DNA of 64,000 nt from Wolbachia endosymbiont (group A) of Longitarsus flavicornis (GTDB taxonomy: Bacteria > Pseudomonadota > Alphaproteobacteria > Rickettsiales > Anaplasmataceae). The DNA lies in contig NZ_OZ008337.1 in assembly GCF_963931955.1 (NCBI RefSeq), forward strand, positions 186,001 to 250,000, given 5' to 3'. How positions within the stretch are numbered: the first letter of the stretch is position 1; each line of letters begins with the position of its first letter. Made by a program: the position numbers and the translations under genes. The notes beneath the pieces are model-generated. The model saw only the letters and a program-made list of their open reading frames with translations, ran no database searches and had not been told where the DNA came from. Below, in pieces: positions 9,682 to 18,745 of the stretch.

Positions 9682-9726
9682 CACTGGTTCCTTAACAAGA
9701 GATCCCGCTAACAAGTAGCGGGATGA
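9641..9726. repeat. Degenerate palindromic elements at the 3' end of pyrC
   Basis: Sequence resembling the CATTCCAGT...GTGACACTGG element spans the pyrC stop codon. It is followed at 9702-9724 by a perfect nine-base inverted repeat, ATCCCGCTA / TAGCGGGAT with loop ACAAG, then GACGG. The second palindrome could form a hairpin at the end of the pyrC transcript but has no T-run directly after it. Confidence 0.7.
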
Positions 9727-9735
9727 CGGTTGTCG

Positions 9736-10202
9736 TTTAGCTACAAACATTAAGAAATTCACCAAACGAAAAAAAAGGCAAAAGAAGCCCCGTGGTTGGC
9801 TAATTACTTACATTATACTTTCAAGTATGGCGTTTTTTTATTCTAAACACTTAATAATCGCGATTCAGCTACTTTTAAACCGCAACTAATCTAAATTATA
9901 AACGTTAAGAAATTTACTAAACAGAAAAAAAGGCAAAAGAAACCCTAGGGTAGCTAGTTATTCACTATCCATTTTTTAAGTTGGCGTTTTTTTATGTTTT
10001 AAACGCTTTATAAGCGCGTTTCAGCTTATGTAGGTAGAAATTTTATAAGACATAAGGTGCACATAGTGCAAAAAATTAAACATGATACGCCAGATACGTG
10101 AGTTTTTTTGTCATTTAATCTGTACAGAGAAGATAAATAAATAGCTTCAGTTTTATGATAAGAGGGCTGGCGGAGTTTGTCAAGGAAGTTTTTTCGTTTC
10201 TA
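9736..10202. repeat. Long intergenic repeat, copy 1 (about 470 bp)
   Basis: This gap between convergent pyrC and the HlyD-family gene has no credible gene. It is closely similar over its length to 46938-47411, in the same orientation. Internally it is two diverged tandem units of about 150 bp (from about 9747 and 9900). Each starts AACRTTAAGAAATT, then A-rich GGCAAAAGAARCCC, then GGCGTTTTTTTA, and is followed by a unique 3' part ending GTTTTTTCGTTTCTA. The GGC/GCC pairs and T-runs suggest hairpins and possible termination or a small RNA. I see no further gene in 10203-10299. Confidence 0.85.
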
Positions 10203-10299
10203 CTGAATGACGGCTACGCGCTGCCAAAACTGGCTTGTTATGCAAGAAGTCCACTCTAAGACCTTAGCACCGTTATGAAAAAAGCCTATTTACTCTAAT

Positions 10300-11820
10300 C
10301 TACCTTTCTATAAAAGACCTATCGACTGTTGCAATTATAGGCGTAAATAAGAATGATAAAAGAGTACGGGATTGAGTAACTATGTACACTTCTGCTGGCA
10401 TACCAGGGTATAGGTATACATTTTTAAATTGAGCAAGCTCTGACTTTGGTATCACCACGCGCACTGAATAATAACGCCCTAGTCTTGGATCATCAAGAGC
10501 GTCAGGAGAAATATGGCTTACTATACCACTAATTAAACTTAAACGACGTGCACTGTAAGCACTTAACCGGACTTTAACCTTTAGCCCTTCTAGCCCATCA
10601 ATAGAGACTATGTTGCTATCTTTCTTTTGTGCCGACAGTACCTCTTCTATGTTTCTGGTCTGAATTTTAGCATCTATTATTAGGTCATCATCCGATGGCA
10701 CTACGCTCATGATCGGAACTCCAGATTGTATAACACCACCTTCAGTATGGTATCTTATATCTGTCACTATCCCATCTTGAGGCGATTTTATTATTGTACG
10801 TGCTAATGAATCTTCAGCAACCATCAGCCTCTCTTTCAAGTCTGCAATAGACGTACTAACTTCCTTAAGTTCAGCGTTTGCTCTTTCTTGAGAATCATTT
10901 TTTACGTTTATAATTTCTAATTCGTTCTCTCCAATTTTTTGCTGCACTTGAGATATTGCAGAACGGTAATGTCCAACTCTGCCTTCAATTTCAGCAAACT
11001 GTTTTTCTAAAGCTAAAATGTGTGGTTTGCTTATATGGCCACTATCAAGTAATTGTCTTTTTGTTTCCAACTCCTCAGTTATCAAGTCATATTGCTTATG
11101 AGCTGCATTTAGTTGAAAGTTTAGCCCCGCTAATTCATCATTTAACTGTTTTATACGTTGCTGCAGTATGTCCGTTTTTCCCAATATGCTCTTTCTCTGA
11201 GAGTTAAACAATTTTACTTGATTCTTTATCACTTTATTTACAAGCTCATCGTTAGATAATTTTTTAACCTCATCAGAAAATTCTAGTGTGTCCAAATCTA
11301 CTCTGATTGCAAGAAGCCTTGCTTCTGTTGCTAAAAATGATAAGAGCTTCTCTTTGATGATACTTAAATTCGCCTTCTCGTTAACATCACTTAATAAAAC
11401 TAAAGGCTCATCTTTTTTAACTGCTTGGCTCTCTTTTACTAAAATTTTGCTTATTATTCCTCCACCCAAGTGTTGAACTATTTTCCTATTTGAAGACACA
11501 ATAACTTCTCCACTTGCATGCACCGCCCCGTCAATTGGAGCTATAGCCGACCAAATACCACCTATCCCAAAAAAGATGAGTATCACTATCAGACCAAAAG
11601 ATAGTGGCCCCCATGTTACTTTCAGGACTTCATTTACGTTATTACTTTCGCGTTTTAAAATAAAATTTATCATCGCATCAATCAATGCGAACGTCTTATC
11701 CAAAAATTTTGGGTACTTCTTCTTTTTATTTCTTGTTTCTTGCATATTTATATCATCACTATGGCCAATCAGGCCTGTCAAAGAAAATCCAGTGCTAAGC
11801 TTTTTTAACTTACTGATCAT
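10300..11820 (-). CDS. HlyD-family type I secretion periplasmic adaptor
   Basis: This membrane fusion protein would link an inner-membrane ABC exporter to a TolC-type outer-membrane channel. I take ATG 11820 (506 residues; an upstream in-frame ATG at 11892 adds only an unconserved leader). There is one membrane helix (about residues 70-95), a lipoyl half (GEVIVSSNRKIVQHLGGGII), a long coiled-coil hairpin (about 150-330), the second lipoyl half and a beta-barrel region (SPQDGIVTDIRYHTEGGVI), and the C-terminal PGMPAEVYI signature. This is the PrtE/HlyD layout. The ABC and TolC partners and substrates are not in the window. Confidence 0.9.
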   Translation of the reverse strand: MISKLKKLSTGFSLTGLIGHSDDINMQETRNKKKKYPKFLDKTFALIDAMINFILKRESNNVNEVLKVTWGPLSFGLIVILIFFGIGGIWSAIAPIDGAVHASGEVIVSSNRKIVQHLGGGIISKILVKESQAVKKDEPLVLLSDVNEKANLSIIKEKLLSFLATEARLLAIRVDLDTLEFSDEVKKLSNDELVNKVIKNQVKLFNSQRKSILGKTDILQQRIKQLNDELAGLNFQLNAAHKQYDLITEELETKRQLLDSGHISKPHILALEKQFAEIEGRVGHYRSAISQVQQKIGENELEIINVKNDSQERANAELKEVSTSIADLKERLMVAEDSLARTIIKSPQDGIVTDIRYHTEGGVIQSGVPIMSVVPSDDDLIIDAKIQTRNIEEVLSAQKKDSNIVSIDGLEGLKVKVRLSAYSARRLSLISGIVSHISPDALDDPRLGRYYSVRVVIPKSELAQFKNVYLYPGMPAEVYIVTQSRTLLSFLFTPIIATVDRSFIER

Positions 11821-12083
11821 AATACTACTGTGAATTTGTGTTAACTCAAGATAACACACAAAAACAAAGAATCTATAATTTAAGCATTCCATTTAGACTG
11901 TAGAGCACCAGAATAAACTATTTAGTAACAATTCCTGCAACTATGTTTTTAAAATTTTTTGACGTTTAACTTTATTATAACTTTTCCTTTATTTTGTGAA
12001 TATCTGAGTTACTTATATTATGTAAGAAATCTATTGCCAACCAGTCAATATTCTGTTAGGAATTAAGATAATATAAAGTTATT

Positions 12084-12818
12084 ATGTTTAAATTGGAAAG
12101 CAGAAAGTTCCTGATTACTGGCGCATCAGGCGGAATAGGGCAAGCAATTGTAAAAATTATGCACAAAGCCGGAGCAACTTTATGTATTTCTGGCACAAAA
12201 AAAGAAGTACTCGAAGAAGTTGCTAAACAATATGAAAAAAATATGCACATACTCCCTTGTGACTTATCAAATGCTGAGGAAGTAAATCAACTAGTAAATA
12301 GAGCAAGTGAGTTGATGGAAGGCTTTGACGGGCTTGTATGCAATGCGGGCATTACGCGAGACAGTTTATTATTGAGGATGACAGATGAAGCATGGCAAAA
12401 AGTAATTGATATTAACTTGAGCTCTACATTTAAGCTGAGTAGAGAAGCATGCAGGAAACTAATTAAGAATAATTGGGGAAGAATTATAAATATTTCCTCA
12501 ATAATAGGGCTGACAGGAAACGCCGGGCAAGCAAATTATGCAGCGTCTAAAGCTGGAATAATAGCTATGAGCAAATCTATAGCAAAAGAAGTTGCAAGTC
12601 GTAATATAACAGTAAATTGTATTGCTCCTGGGTTTATAGATACTAAAATGACTGAAGTTTTAAATGAAGGACAAAAGGGAAAAATATTAGATAATATTCC
12701 AATGAAAAGAATGGGAACAGGGGAAGAAATAGCAGCAGGGGTCTTATTTTTAGCAAGTGATGAAGCAAAATATATAACAGGGCATGTGCTTAACATTAAT
12801 GGTGGGTTATTTATGTAG
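12084..12818 (+). CDS. fabG: 3-oxoacyl-[acyl-carrier-protein] reductase
   Basis: NADPH-dependent reductase of the fatty acid elongation cycle. It is 244 residues, the typical short-chain dehydrogenase length. Visible: the TGASGGIG dinucleotide-binding motif (residues 12-19), CNAGIT, the active-site Ser in INISSIIG, and the catalytic YAASKAG. The C-terminal SDEAKYITGHVLNINGGLFM is diagnostic of FabG. It is divergent from the HlyD-family gene and monocistronic as far as I can see. Confidence 0.94.
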   Translation: MFKLESRKFLITGASGGIGQAIVKIMHKAGATLCISGTKKEVLEEVAKQYEKNMHILPCDLSNAEEVNQLVNRASELMEGFDGLVCNAGITRDSLLLRMTDEAWQKVIDINLSSTFKLSREACRKLIKNNWGRIINISSIIGLTGNAGQANYAASKAGIIAMSKSIAKEVASRNITVNCIAPGFIDTKMTEVLNEGQKGKILDNIPMKRMGTGEEIAAGVLFLASDEAKYITGHVLNINGGLFM

Positions 12819-12913
12819 CAACACTTATGTATGGACAAATTATAATTTTTATTTTAAAATAAAAATATGTGTAGGTTTAAGTTTGCATTAATTTATTATT
12901 TAAAGGCAAGAAA

Positions 12914-13258
12914 ATGAGCTCTATGATAAAAAGATTTTTTAGTATTTTTTGTGTAGTATTACTTTTCTCTTTCTCAGGTTATGCAGCTACCACTGATCCT
13001 GATATGGATGACACAACTAAAGTAATATGCAATATTATTGGTTACGTTTGGGGAATAGGCGGTCCACTTATGACGGTAGTAATAATTGGTGCAGCTTTGC
13101 TTGCAATATTTGGCAGGATGCCGTGGCCAGCCCTCTTTGCTCTAGGCATGTTCTGTGGTGTATTTTTTGGCGCTAAAACTATCATAACGAAAATTATGCC
13201 CAACGTAAGCGATGAAGCAAAAGCTATGTTGGAAAAGTGTGGACAAAATAACCCATAA
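12914..13258 (+). CDS. VirB2/TrbC-family type IV secretion pilin-like protein
   Basis: A 114-residue protein with a signal peptide ending near SGYAA (residues 1-25) and two hydrophobic segments (about 48-66 and 71-90) separated by a short loop containing GRMPWP. That is the size and topology of VirB2/TrbC pilins. A ribosome binding site (AAGGCAAG) precedes the ATG. The rest of the type IV secretion system is not in this window, so this is an orphan pilin gene. Scattered virB2 paralogs are known in Wolbachia and related genera; the precise paralog is not assigned. Confidence 0.85.
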   Translation: MSSMIKRFFSIFCVVLLFSFSGYAATTDPDMDDTTKVICNIIGYVWGIGGPLMTVVIIGAALLAIFGRMPWPALFALGMFCGVFFGAKTIITKIMPNVSDEAKAMLEKCGQNNP

Positions 13259-13279
13259 AAGTACAGAAATGCTTTTTTG

Positions 13280-14560
13280 TTATCCATTAAATCGCTTCAT
13301 ATCTTCAACTTGCAACAAATAAGGGCTATCTTTTGGTAAAGTTTTAACAGCTAGCTCAGCATATTTTGTAAATTGCTTTAAATTACCTTCAATGCAAGCC
13401 TTTTTTGTCAAGGCAAAATAATGCATTGCCGTATCAGCTTCACATTTATATGCAATGCTTAAATATTTCCAGACAAAAGCGTTATTTGGTTCTACATTCA
13501 AAATCTGCTCCAGGTAAAAAATCGCCTTTTTTGCATCACTGTGTAATAATAAAGTATGAGATAATGCAAGTTTTACTAAATAACTATTCTTCTCAGATAA
13601 ATACCTAAGCGATTCTTCATACATTTTTATTGCTTCACTTAAGTTTCCAGCTTTGTATAGCATTTCTGCTTTTAATTCATATAGGTATGGATCACTGTGT
13701 GACTCTTGAATCAATGAGTTAACTTTAGCAATAGCCTCTTCTATCTTTCCTTGCCTATAGCAAACTATAGCATTTACATACTCAGAATTATCTTCATATT
13801 TATTAGATAACACATGAATAGGAGCAAAGAAAGAGTCTAGCTTTGCAACCACACGCTCAAACTTTAGTAACTTATCCGCAAAAATTGGTTTTACGTTGTT
13901 TTTGACCTTATAATTTTGTACAGCAAATATGCGTTTCTCACTAAGTGGGTGAGTGCGGAAATATTCCTCGGTGTTCTCATGCTCAATACTTTTAAAATAA
14001 TCAAAAATCTCTTTCATACCTGAATTATCATAGCTAGATTCATCAAGGTACCTTAAAGCATAGCTATCTGCTACACTTTCTTGCTCTTGAGAATAGTTAA
14101 AAAATAGCCTTGAACTGAATGCTACACCACTAAGCAAAATTGCACCAGCAACCTGAGGGTTAATGATAATACTAGAAACTAATCCTACCATATAACTAAT
14201 CATTGCTATCGATTGAAAATAACCCATAGCACTACTCATTTGCAATATATGACCAGCAGATATGTGAGCAATCTCATGTGCTAATATACCAAGCAGGACA
14301 TAAGGTTTAGCCGAATATCGTAAAAGCCCTAAATGAATGAAGATACTGTTATTGTTAATTACAAAAGCATTAATCGAATTGTCATTAATTATAAAAACTT
14401 TTATTCGGTCACTATCAATGTTTGCAGCGAAAAATAAAGGTTGCGCTAGCTCTTTCACTATTGCTTCCACTTCACTATCTCTAATAATGTTAATAGAGTA
14501 AGCATTATTATAATATGCAAAAAAGAACAATAAGGTCAAAAACTTAGCAATTCTAAACAT
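13280..14560 (-). CDS. M48-family zinc metalloprotease with C-terminal TPR-like repeats
   Basis: A BepA-like periplasmic protease of 426 residues. Signal peptide about 1-22. The zinc motif HEIAHISAGH is near residue 90, with the third ligand in the downstream SVADSYALRYL segment. A hydrophobic stretch (about 105-155) follows the HExxH motif. The second half (about 265-420) has TPR-like helical pairs, for example YVNAIVCYRQGKIEEAIAKV and AGNLSEAIKMYEESLRYL. By family, it likely degrades or assists folding of outer-membrane proteins. It is convergent with the VirB2-like gene. Confidence 0.9.
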   Translation of the reverse strand: MFRIAKFLTLLFFFAYYNNAYSINIIRDSEVEAIVKELAQPLFFAANIDSDRIKVFIINDNSINAFVINNNSIFIHLGLLRYSAKPYVLLGILAHEIAHISAGHILQMSSAMGYFQSIAMISYMVGLVSSIIINPQVAGAILLSGVAFSSRLFFNYSQEQESVADSYALRYLDESSYDNSGMKEIFDYFKSIEHENTEEYFRTHPLSEKRIFAVQNYKVKNNVKPIFADKLLKFERVVAKLDSFFAPIHVLSNKYEDNSEYVNAIVCYRQGKIEEAIAKVNSLIQESHSDPYLYELKAEMLYKAGNLSEAIKMYEESLRYLSEKNSYLVKLALSHTLLLHSDAKKAIFYLEQILNVEPNNAFVWKYLSIAYKCEADTAMHYFALTKKACIEGNLKQFTKYAELAVKTLPKDSPYLLQVEDMKRFNG

Positions 14561-14631
14561 GAAAATTCTGTGCTTGTATAATTTATAGGAATTCTATATT
14601 TTAACACTTAAATTATACAAATTTATAAACG

Positions 14632-15285
14632 CTAGTTTAATTTTTTAACGTAACTGATAAGTTTGTCGATGGTAGTTAACTTAATTTTATGTTGTTCAGC
14701 AAATTTAAGCAACTGAGGTAAGCGCATCATAGAGCCATCATCATTCACTAATTCACACCCTACAGCTGCATGATTAAGACCAACCAACTTTGCTATTTCA
14801 ACACTTGCTTCAGTGTGACCATTGCGTGCTAAAACCCCGCCTTCATTTGCAATAATAGGGAAAACATGCCCTGGAGTAATAATATCGTCCTTAGTACTCT
14901 TTTCATCAATGGCAGTAAGTATCGTATGCGTTCTATCATGAGCAGAAACACCTGTTGTGATACCATAACGTGCATCAATTGATGTAGTAAATGCAGTATG
15001 AGGAGCAATCTTTTCGTCTACATTACTTCTCTCCATAAACTCAAGATCTAGTTTACTCATATGAAGCTCTGTCATGGCTAAAAATACAATACCAGTACCG
15101 TATCTAACCATAAAAGCCATATGTTCCGGCTTTATTTTCTCAGCTAAGACAATCAAATCACCTTCATTTTCTCTATTTTCATCATCAACTAAAATGAATA
15201 ATTTACCGGAACGAGCATCCTCTAATACATCTTCCACAGAAGAAATACCGGGTAGACTCATTGAAGCATAAGTGGCCTGTACCAT
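14632..15285 (-). CDS. ribB: 3,4-dihydroxy-2-butanone 4-phosphate synthase
   Basis: Converts ribulose 5-phosphate to the four-carbon precursor used by RibH. The 217-residue protein is the DHBP synthase domain alone; no GTP cyclohydrolase II domain is fused. The metal and substrate motif DDENRENEGDLIVLAEK is near residue 35, and HTEASVEIAKLVG near 157 carries another conserved His/Glu. It is the last gene of the minus-strand run, only six bases after the greA stop. Confidence 0.95.
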   Translation of the reverse strand: MVQATYASMSLPGISSVEDVLEDARSGKLFILVDDENRENEGDLIVLAEKIKPEHMAFMVRYGTGIVFLAMTELHMSKLDLEFMERSNVDEKIAPHTAFTTSIDARYGITTGVSAHDRTHTILTAIDEKSTKDDIITPGHVFPIIANEGGVLARNGHTEASVEIAKLVGLNHAAVGCELVNDDGSMMRLPQLLKFAEQHKIKLTTIDKLISYVKKLN

Positions 15286-15291
15286 AATAAT

Positions 15292-15786
15292 TTACTTAAA
15301 TTCAATCTTAACTATTTTATACAATTTCTCTCCATTTGGCACTGTCACTTCCACATACTCACCGACTTTTTTGCCGATTAAAGCACTCCCGAGTGGTGAA
15401 CTAGTAGATATTAACTGCTTTGAAACATCAGCTTCATATTCGCCTACAACCTTATAAACATATTCCACTTCACCGTTATTATCACTTAACATGCTTAATG
15501 TCACAGTTGCACCAAATATTACTGAATCACCAGACAAATTTTTTACTTCTATTACTTCCGCATGTGAGAGCTTACTTTCTATCTCCATTATACGGCCTTC
15601 AATAAAACCTAACCTTTCCCGTGCAGCATGATACTCTGCGTTTTCAGACAAATCACCTTGATCACGAGCATCAGAAATAGCTTGTATAACAGAAGGCTTT
15701 TCTTCCTTTAATTTTTCAAGTTCGGCTTGCATATTCTCAAAACCTTCCCTCGTCATAGGAAATTTATTAATAATAGATGAAGCCAT
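15292..15786 (-). CDS. greA: Transcription elongation factor GreA
   Basis: GreA rescues backtracked RNA polymerase by stimulating transcript cleavage. An N-terminal coiled coil (about residues 12-75 with ENMQAELEKLKEEKPSVIQA and DLSENAEYHAARERLGFIE) carries the acidic tip. The FKBP-like C-terminal domain follows (ISTSSPLGSALIGKKVGEYVEV). I prefer ATG 15786 (164 residues) over the in-frame ATG at 15795, three codons earlier, which abuts the atpA stop. Length is normal for the family. Confidence 0.95.
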   Translation of the reverse strand: MASSIINKFPMTREGFENMQAELEKLKEEKPSVIQAISDARDQGDLSENAEYHAARERLGFIEGRIMEIESKLSHAEVIEVKNLSGDSVIFGATVTLSMLSDNNGEVEYVYKVVGEYEADVSKQLISTSSPLGSALIGKKVGEYVEVTVPNGEKLYKIVKIEFK

Positions 15787-15795
15787 AATTACCAC

Positions 15796-17337
15796 CTAAA
15801 CGCAATTAAACTGAGTAACAAAATTACTCACAATATTAAAAATATCACCTTTTATATCACCATTCATGTCATTTGACAACTTTTTTAAAACCCCAGGGTG
15901 TACAGTACGAAAATAATTAACAAGATCATGTTCAAATTTATTAACGTTACTTATTTGTATTTTACTTAACTGATTATATAGACTAGAAAAAATATACATC
16001 AGCACTACTTGCTCTTCTATTGGCATAGGTAAATGTTGTTTTTGCTTTAATAACTCAACAAGATATTTACCCTTATTCAAGGATAATTGAACACTAGCAT
16101 CAAGATCAGAACCAAATTTTGCAAAATCTTCTAATTCTCTATACTGAGCTAAGCTTAGCTTTATAGAACCAGCAACTTTTTTCACAGACTTTAATTGTGC
16201 AGCAGAACCAACCCGTGAAACCGACAAACCTATATTTACTGCAGGTCGAAATCCTTTATAAAATAATTCAGACTCAAGAAAGATCTGCCCATCGGTAATT
16301 GAAATAACATTTGTTGGCACATATGCAGATACATCACCAGCTTGAGTTTCGACAATTGGCAAAGCAGTTAAAGACCCCTGCCCTTTTTTATCAGACATTT
16401 TAGCAGCTCTTTCAAGCAAGCGAGAATGTACATAGAATATATCTCCAGGGTAAGCTTCACGACCAGGAGGACGTCTGAGCAATAAAGACATCTGCCTATA
16501 TGCTACAGCATGCTTAGATAAATCATCATATACAATCAAACAATGCATTCCATTGTCACGAAAAAATTCCCCAATAGTGCAACCAGCATAAGGTGCTAAA
16601 AATTGCATAGGCGCGCAGTCAGATGCACTAGCCACAACTACAGTTGTATACTCTAATGCTCCACTTTCTTTTAGCTTATTTACCACTTTTGCTACTGTTG
16701 AAATTTTTTGTCCAATAGCAACATAAACACAGTAAACTTTTTGATTTTCATCTACTTCATCATTAATCTTCTTCTGATTTATAATAGTATCAAGCGCAAT
16801 AGTAGTTTTACCAATTTGTCTATCGCCAATAATTAATTCACGTTGCCCTCTACCTATTGGAATTAGCAAATCTATAATTTTAATTCCTGTTTGCAACGGT
16901 TCATGCACAGATTTACGATCAATAATACCTGGCGCTTTGGATTCTATATCCATTCTGTTTTTGGCTCTAATTTCCCCACCGTCGTCTATAGGATGGCCCA
17001 ACGCATTTACAACTCTCCCTAACAATTCATGCCCTACAGGCACCTGCACAACATTACCACTACATTTTACAACATCCCCTTCTTTCACATCACGGTCATT
17101 ACCAAGCACAACTATTCCAGCCGTATCATGATCTAAATCAAGAACTATTCCTTCTACACCGCTTGCAAAAAATACCTTTTCACCGAATTTTGCTTTTTCC
17201 AGTCCATAAACCAATGCAATACCATCTGTTACTGAAATTACTTCACCTATATTTTCCCGCTTTATAGGATTATCAAACGTCTCAACTTTTTCCCTTATTA
17301 CACTTGCTATCTCAGAAACATTCATACTGTTCTTCAT
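15796..17337 (-). CDS. atpA: ATP synthase F1 subunit alpha
   Basis: The non-catalytic nucleotide-binding subunit of F1. 513 residues, normal length. Walker A GDRQIGKTTIA near residue 169, and the ATP-synthase alpha/beta signature region PAVNIGLSVSRVGSAAQ near 366. It overlaps the atpH stop by four bases. Genes for gamma, beta and epsilon do not follow; greA and ribB do. The ATP synthase operon is therefore split, as is usual in Rickettsiales. Confidence 0.97.
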   Translation of the reverse strand: MKNSMNVSEIASVIREKVETFDNPIKRENIGEVISVTDGIALVYGLEKAKFGEKVFFASGVEGIVLDLDHDTAGIVVLGNDRDVKEGDVVKCSGNVVQVPVGHELLGRVVNALGHPIDDGGEIRAKNRMDIESKAPGIIDRKSVHEPLQTGIKIIDLLIPIGRGQRELIIGDRQIGKTTIALDTIINQKKINDEVDENQKVYCVYVAIGQKISTVAKVVNKLKESGALEYTTVVVASASDCAPMQFLAPYAGCTIGEFFRDNGMHCLIVYDDLSKHAVAYRQMSLLLRRPPGREAYPGDIFYVHSRLLERAAKMSDKKGQGSLTALPIVETQAGDVSAYVPTNVISITDGQIFLESELFYKGFRPAVNIGLSVSRVGSAAQLKSVKKVAGSIKLSLAQYRELEDFAKFGSDLDASVQLSLNKGKYLVELLKQKQHLPMPIEEQVVLMYIFSSLYNQLSKIQISNVNKFEHDLVNYFRTVHPGVLKKLSNDMNGDIKGDIFNIVSNFVTQFNCV

Positions 17338-17894
17338 ACAAAATTCCTTACTTTTAATATTTCCATTTTACTTAAGTCAACTAACCTATCCAAGTAACTT
17401 TTTAGCGAAGCATCGATCAAATTAAAACCATACCTAACTACGAAGCCACCTAGTATAGAAGGGTCAATCACATTGCTTACTTTTATTATTTTACCAAGAA
17501 AGCTCAAAGATTCAGTAATTATTTTTATATCAGATTCCTTTAAAGTTTCTGCTGACTTTATAGTAATCTCGAATTCATTTTCATTTTCTCTTGCAAGACT
17601 TAAGAATTTTTCTAATATAAGGATCAATAAACTAGAGCGTTTATTTGCAAATATAACCATAATAAATTTTACTAAATTCTCACTCAAGTGCTCATTTATA
17701 GAAAGTATCACTTCTTTTTTGTGTGCAAAAGAAATCATAGGATGAGATAGGTACACAAAAACATCACGTTGATCCTTAAAAAAAGCCAACAAAAATTCTA
17801 CTTCTTTCCTTATAATACCTAACCTGCTTCCTGAGACATGAAACAGCACTCTAGCGTAAGATGAAACTAAATTATTGTATTGGGTCTTTTTCAT
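17334..17894 (-). CDS. atpH: ATP synthase F1 subunit delta
   Basis: The delta subunit connects the F1 alpha3beta3 hexamer to the peripheral stalk. 186 residues, as expected. The N-terminal YNNLVSSYARVLFHV and the C-terminal VIDPSILGGFVVRYGFNLIDASLKSYLDRL (two adjoining conserved blocks) identify it. It overlaps atpA by four bases, which implies translational coupling. It is the start of the atp pair after yraN. Confidence 0.94.
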   Translation of the reverse strand: MKKTQYNNLVSSYARVLFHVSGSRLGIIRKEVEFLLAFFKDQRDVFVYLSHPMISFAHKKEVILSINEHLSENLVKFIMVIFANKRSSLLILILEKFLSLARENENEFEITIKSAETLKESDIKIITESLSFLGKIIKVSNVIDPSILGGFVVRYGFNLIDASLKSYLDRLVDLSKMEILKVRNFV

Positions 17895-17935
17895 ATTAAA
17901 TCCAGTAAATCTAAATTAATTCAGCTACAAATCTT

Positions 17936-18286
17936 TCATTCTTCAATCCAAGCATTTTTTATATAAACAGGTCTTCTCTTTAAGGAAAGAAAATATAAAT
18001 CATATCTGACTGAATAATTTAAAAAACTAAGGTTTTTACTTAAGAAATACTTAGAAGAATTTATAATAGACTGACATTGAAGATGAGATATCGGTATTTC
18101 TTTTCCAAGTAAACTTGTTTTAACTTCTATAAAAATCAGCTCCTTTTTTTTAGATACAATTAAGTCAATTTCACCGAACTTACAACGGTAACGACGTTTT
18201 ATAACATTATACCATTTCAGCCTTAAACACGCTAAAATTAACAATTCGCCAAAGTAACCTATAAAGTAGCGTAACCTACTTACCAT
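17936..18286 (-). CDS. YraN family (UPF0102) putative nuclease-fold protein
   Basis: A 116-residue protein of the UPF0102 group, which has an endonuclease-like fold by family prediction. The defining pattern is visible: RCKFGEIDLIVSKKKELIFI followed by EVKTS, with the Glu/Asp/Glu-x-Lys arrangement of PD-(D/E)XK enzymes. The role is not established; DNA repair or recombination is often suggested. It sits between rplQ and atpH in the same orientation with short gaps. Confidence 0.88.
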   Translation of the reverse strand: MVSRLRYFIGYFGELLILACLRLKWYNVIKRRYRCKFGEIDLIVSKKKELIFIEVKTSLLGKEIPISHLQCQSIINSSKYFLSKNLSFLNYSVRYDLYFLSLKRRPVYIKNAWIEE

Positions 18287-18309
18287 AAGAAGAACAATTA
18301 TGATAATAA

Positions 18310-18738
18310 TTAATTGTGTGTAACTACTTTGCCTCCTTCTCTATTTTTACTATAAACCTTGCCTTTTGCTGCAATATCCCTATCAACCAGTTCTACCACT
18401 GCCATTGAAGCACAATCACCCTTTCGAGTGCTAAATTTTATTATTCTAGAATACCCACCCTCACGATCTTGATAACGGCTGGCTAAGACGTTTAATAACT
18501 TATCAACTGCTAACTTACTATTATGAAGGCGTGAAAGCAAAAGTCTTTTACCATGTAAAGTATTCTTATTCTTAGCAATTGTAATAAACTTTTCGACATA
18601 TGGACGAAGTTCCTTAGCTTTTGGTAAAGTAGTTACAATCTGCTCATGATTAATTAATGAGATAGATAGATTCTTTAACATCGATAATCTATGTTCAGTA
18701 CAAAGAGATAGTTTACGTTTTTTTATTCCATGTTTCAT
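18310..18738 (-). CDS. rplQ: Large ribosomal subunit protein bL17
   Basis: bL17 binds 23S rRNA near the peptide exit. It is 142 residues with a C-terminal extension beyond the roughly 115-residue core. The core motif RLSMLKNLSISLINHEQIVT followed by TLPKAKELRPYVE is diagnostic, and GGYSRI follows. It comes directly after rpoA with a seven-base gap, the standard end of the alpha operon. Confidence 0.97.
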   Translation of the reverse strand: MKHGIKKRKLSLCTEHRLSMLKNLSISLINHEQIVTTLPKAKELRPYVEKFITIAKNKNTLHGKRLLLSRLHNSKLAVDKLLNVLASRYQDREGGYSRIIKFSTRKGDCASMAVVELVDRDIAAKGKVYSKNREGGKVVTHN

Positions 18739-18745
18739 ATATCAC

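Noticed and set aside
9736..10202. CRISPR array in the repeated intergenic block
   Set aside because: The two internal units are long and diverged, with no regular short repeats and spacers and no cas genes nearby.
13246..13275. Terminator between the VirB2-like gene and the M48 protease
   Set aside because: AAAAG/CTTTT forms only a five-base A-T-rich stem with a ten-base loop before a T-run, too weak to call.
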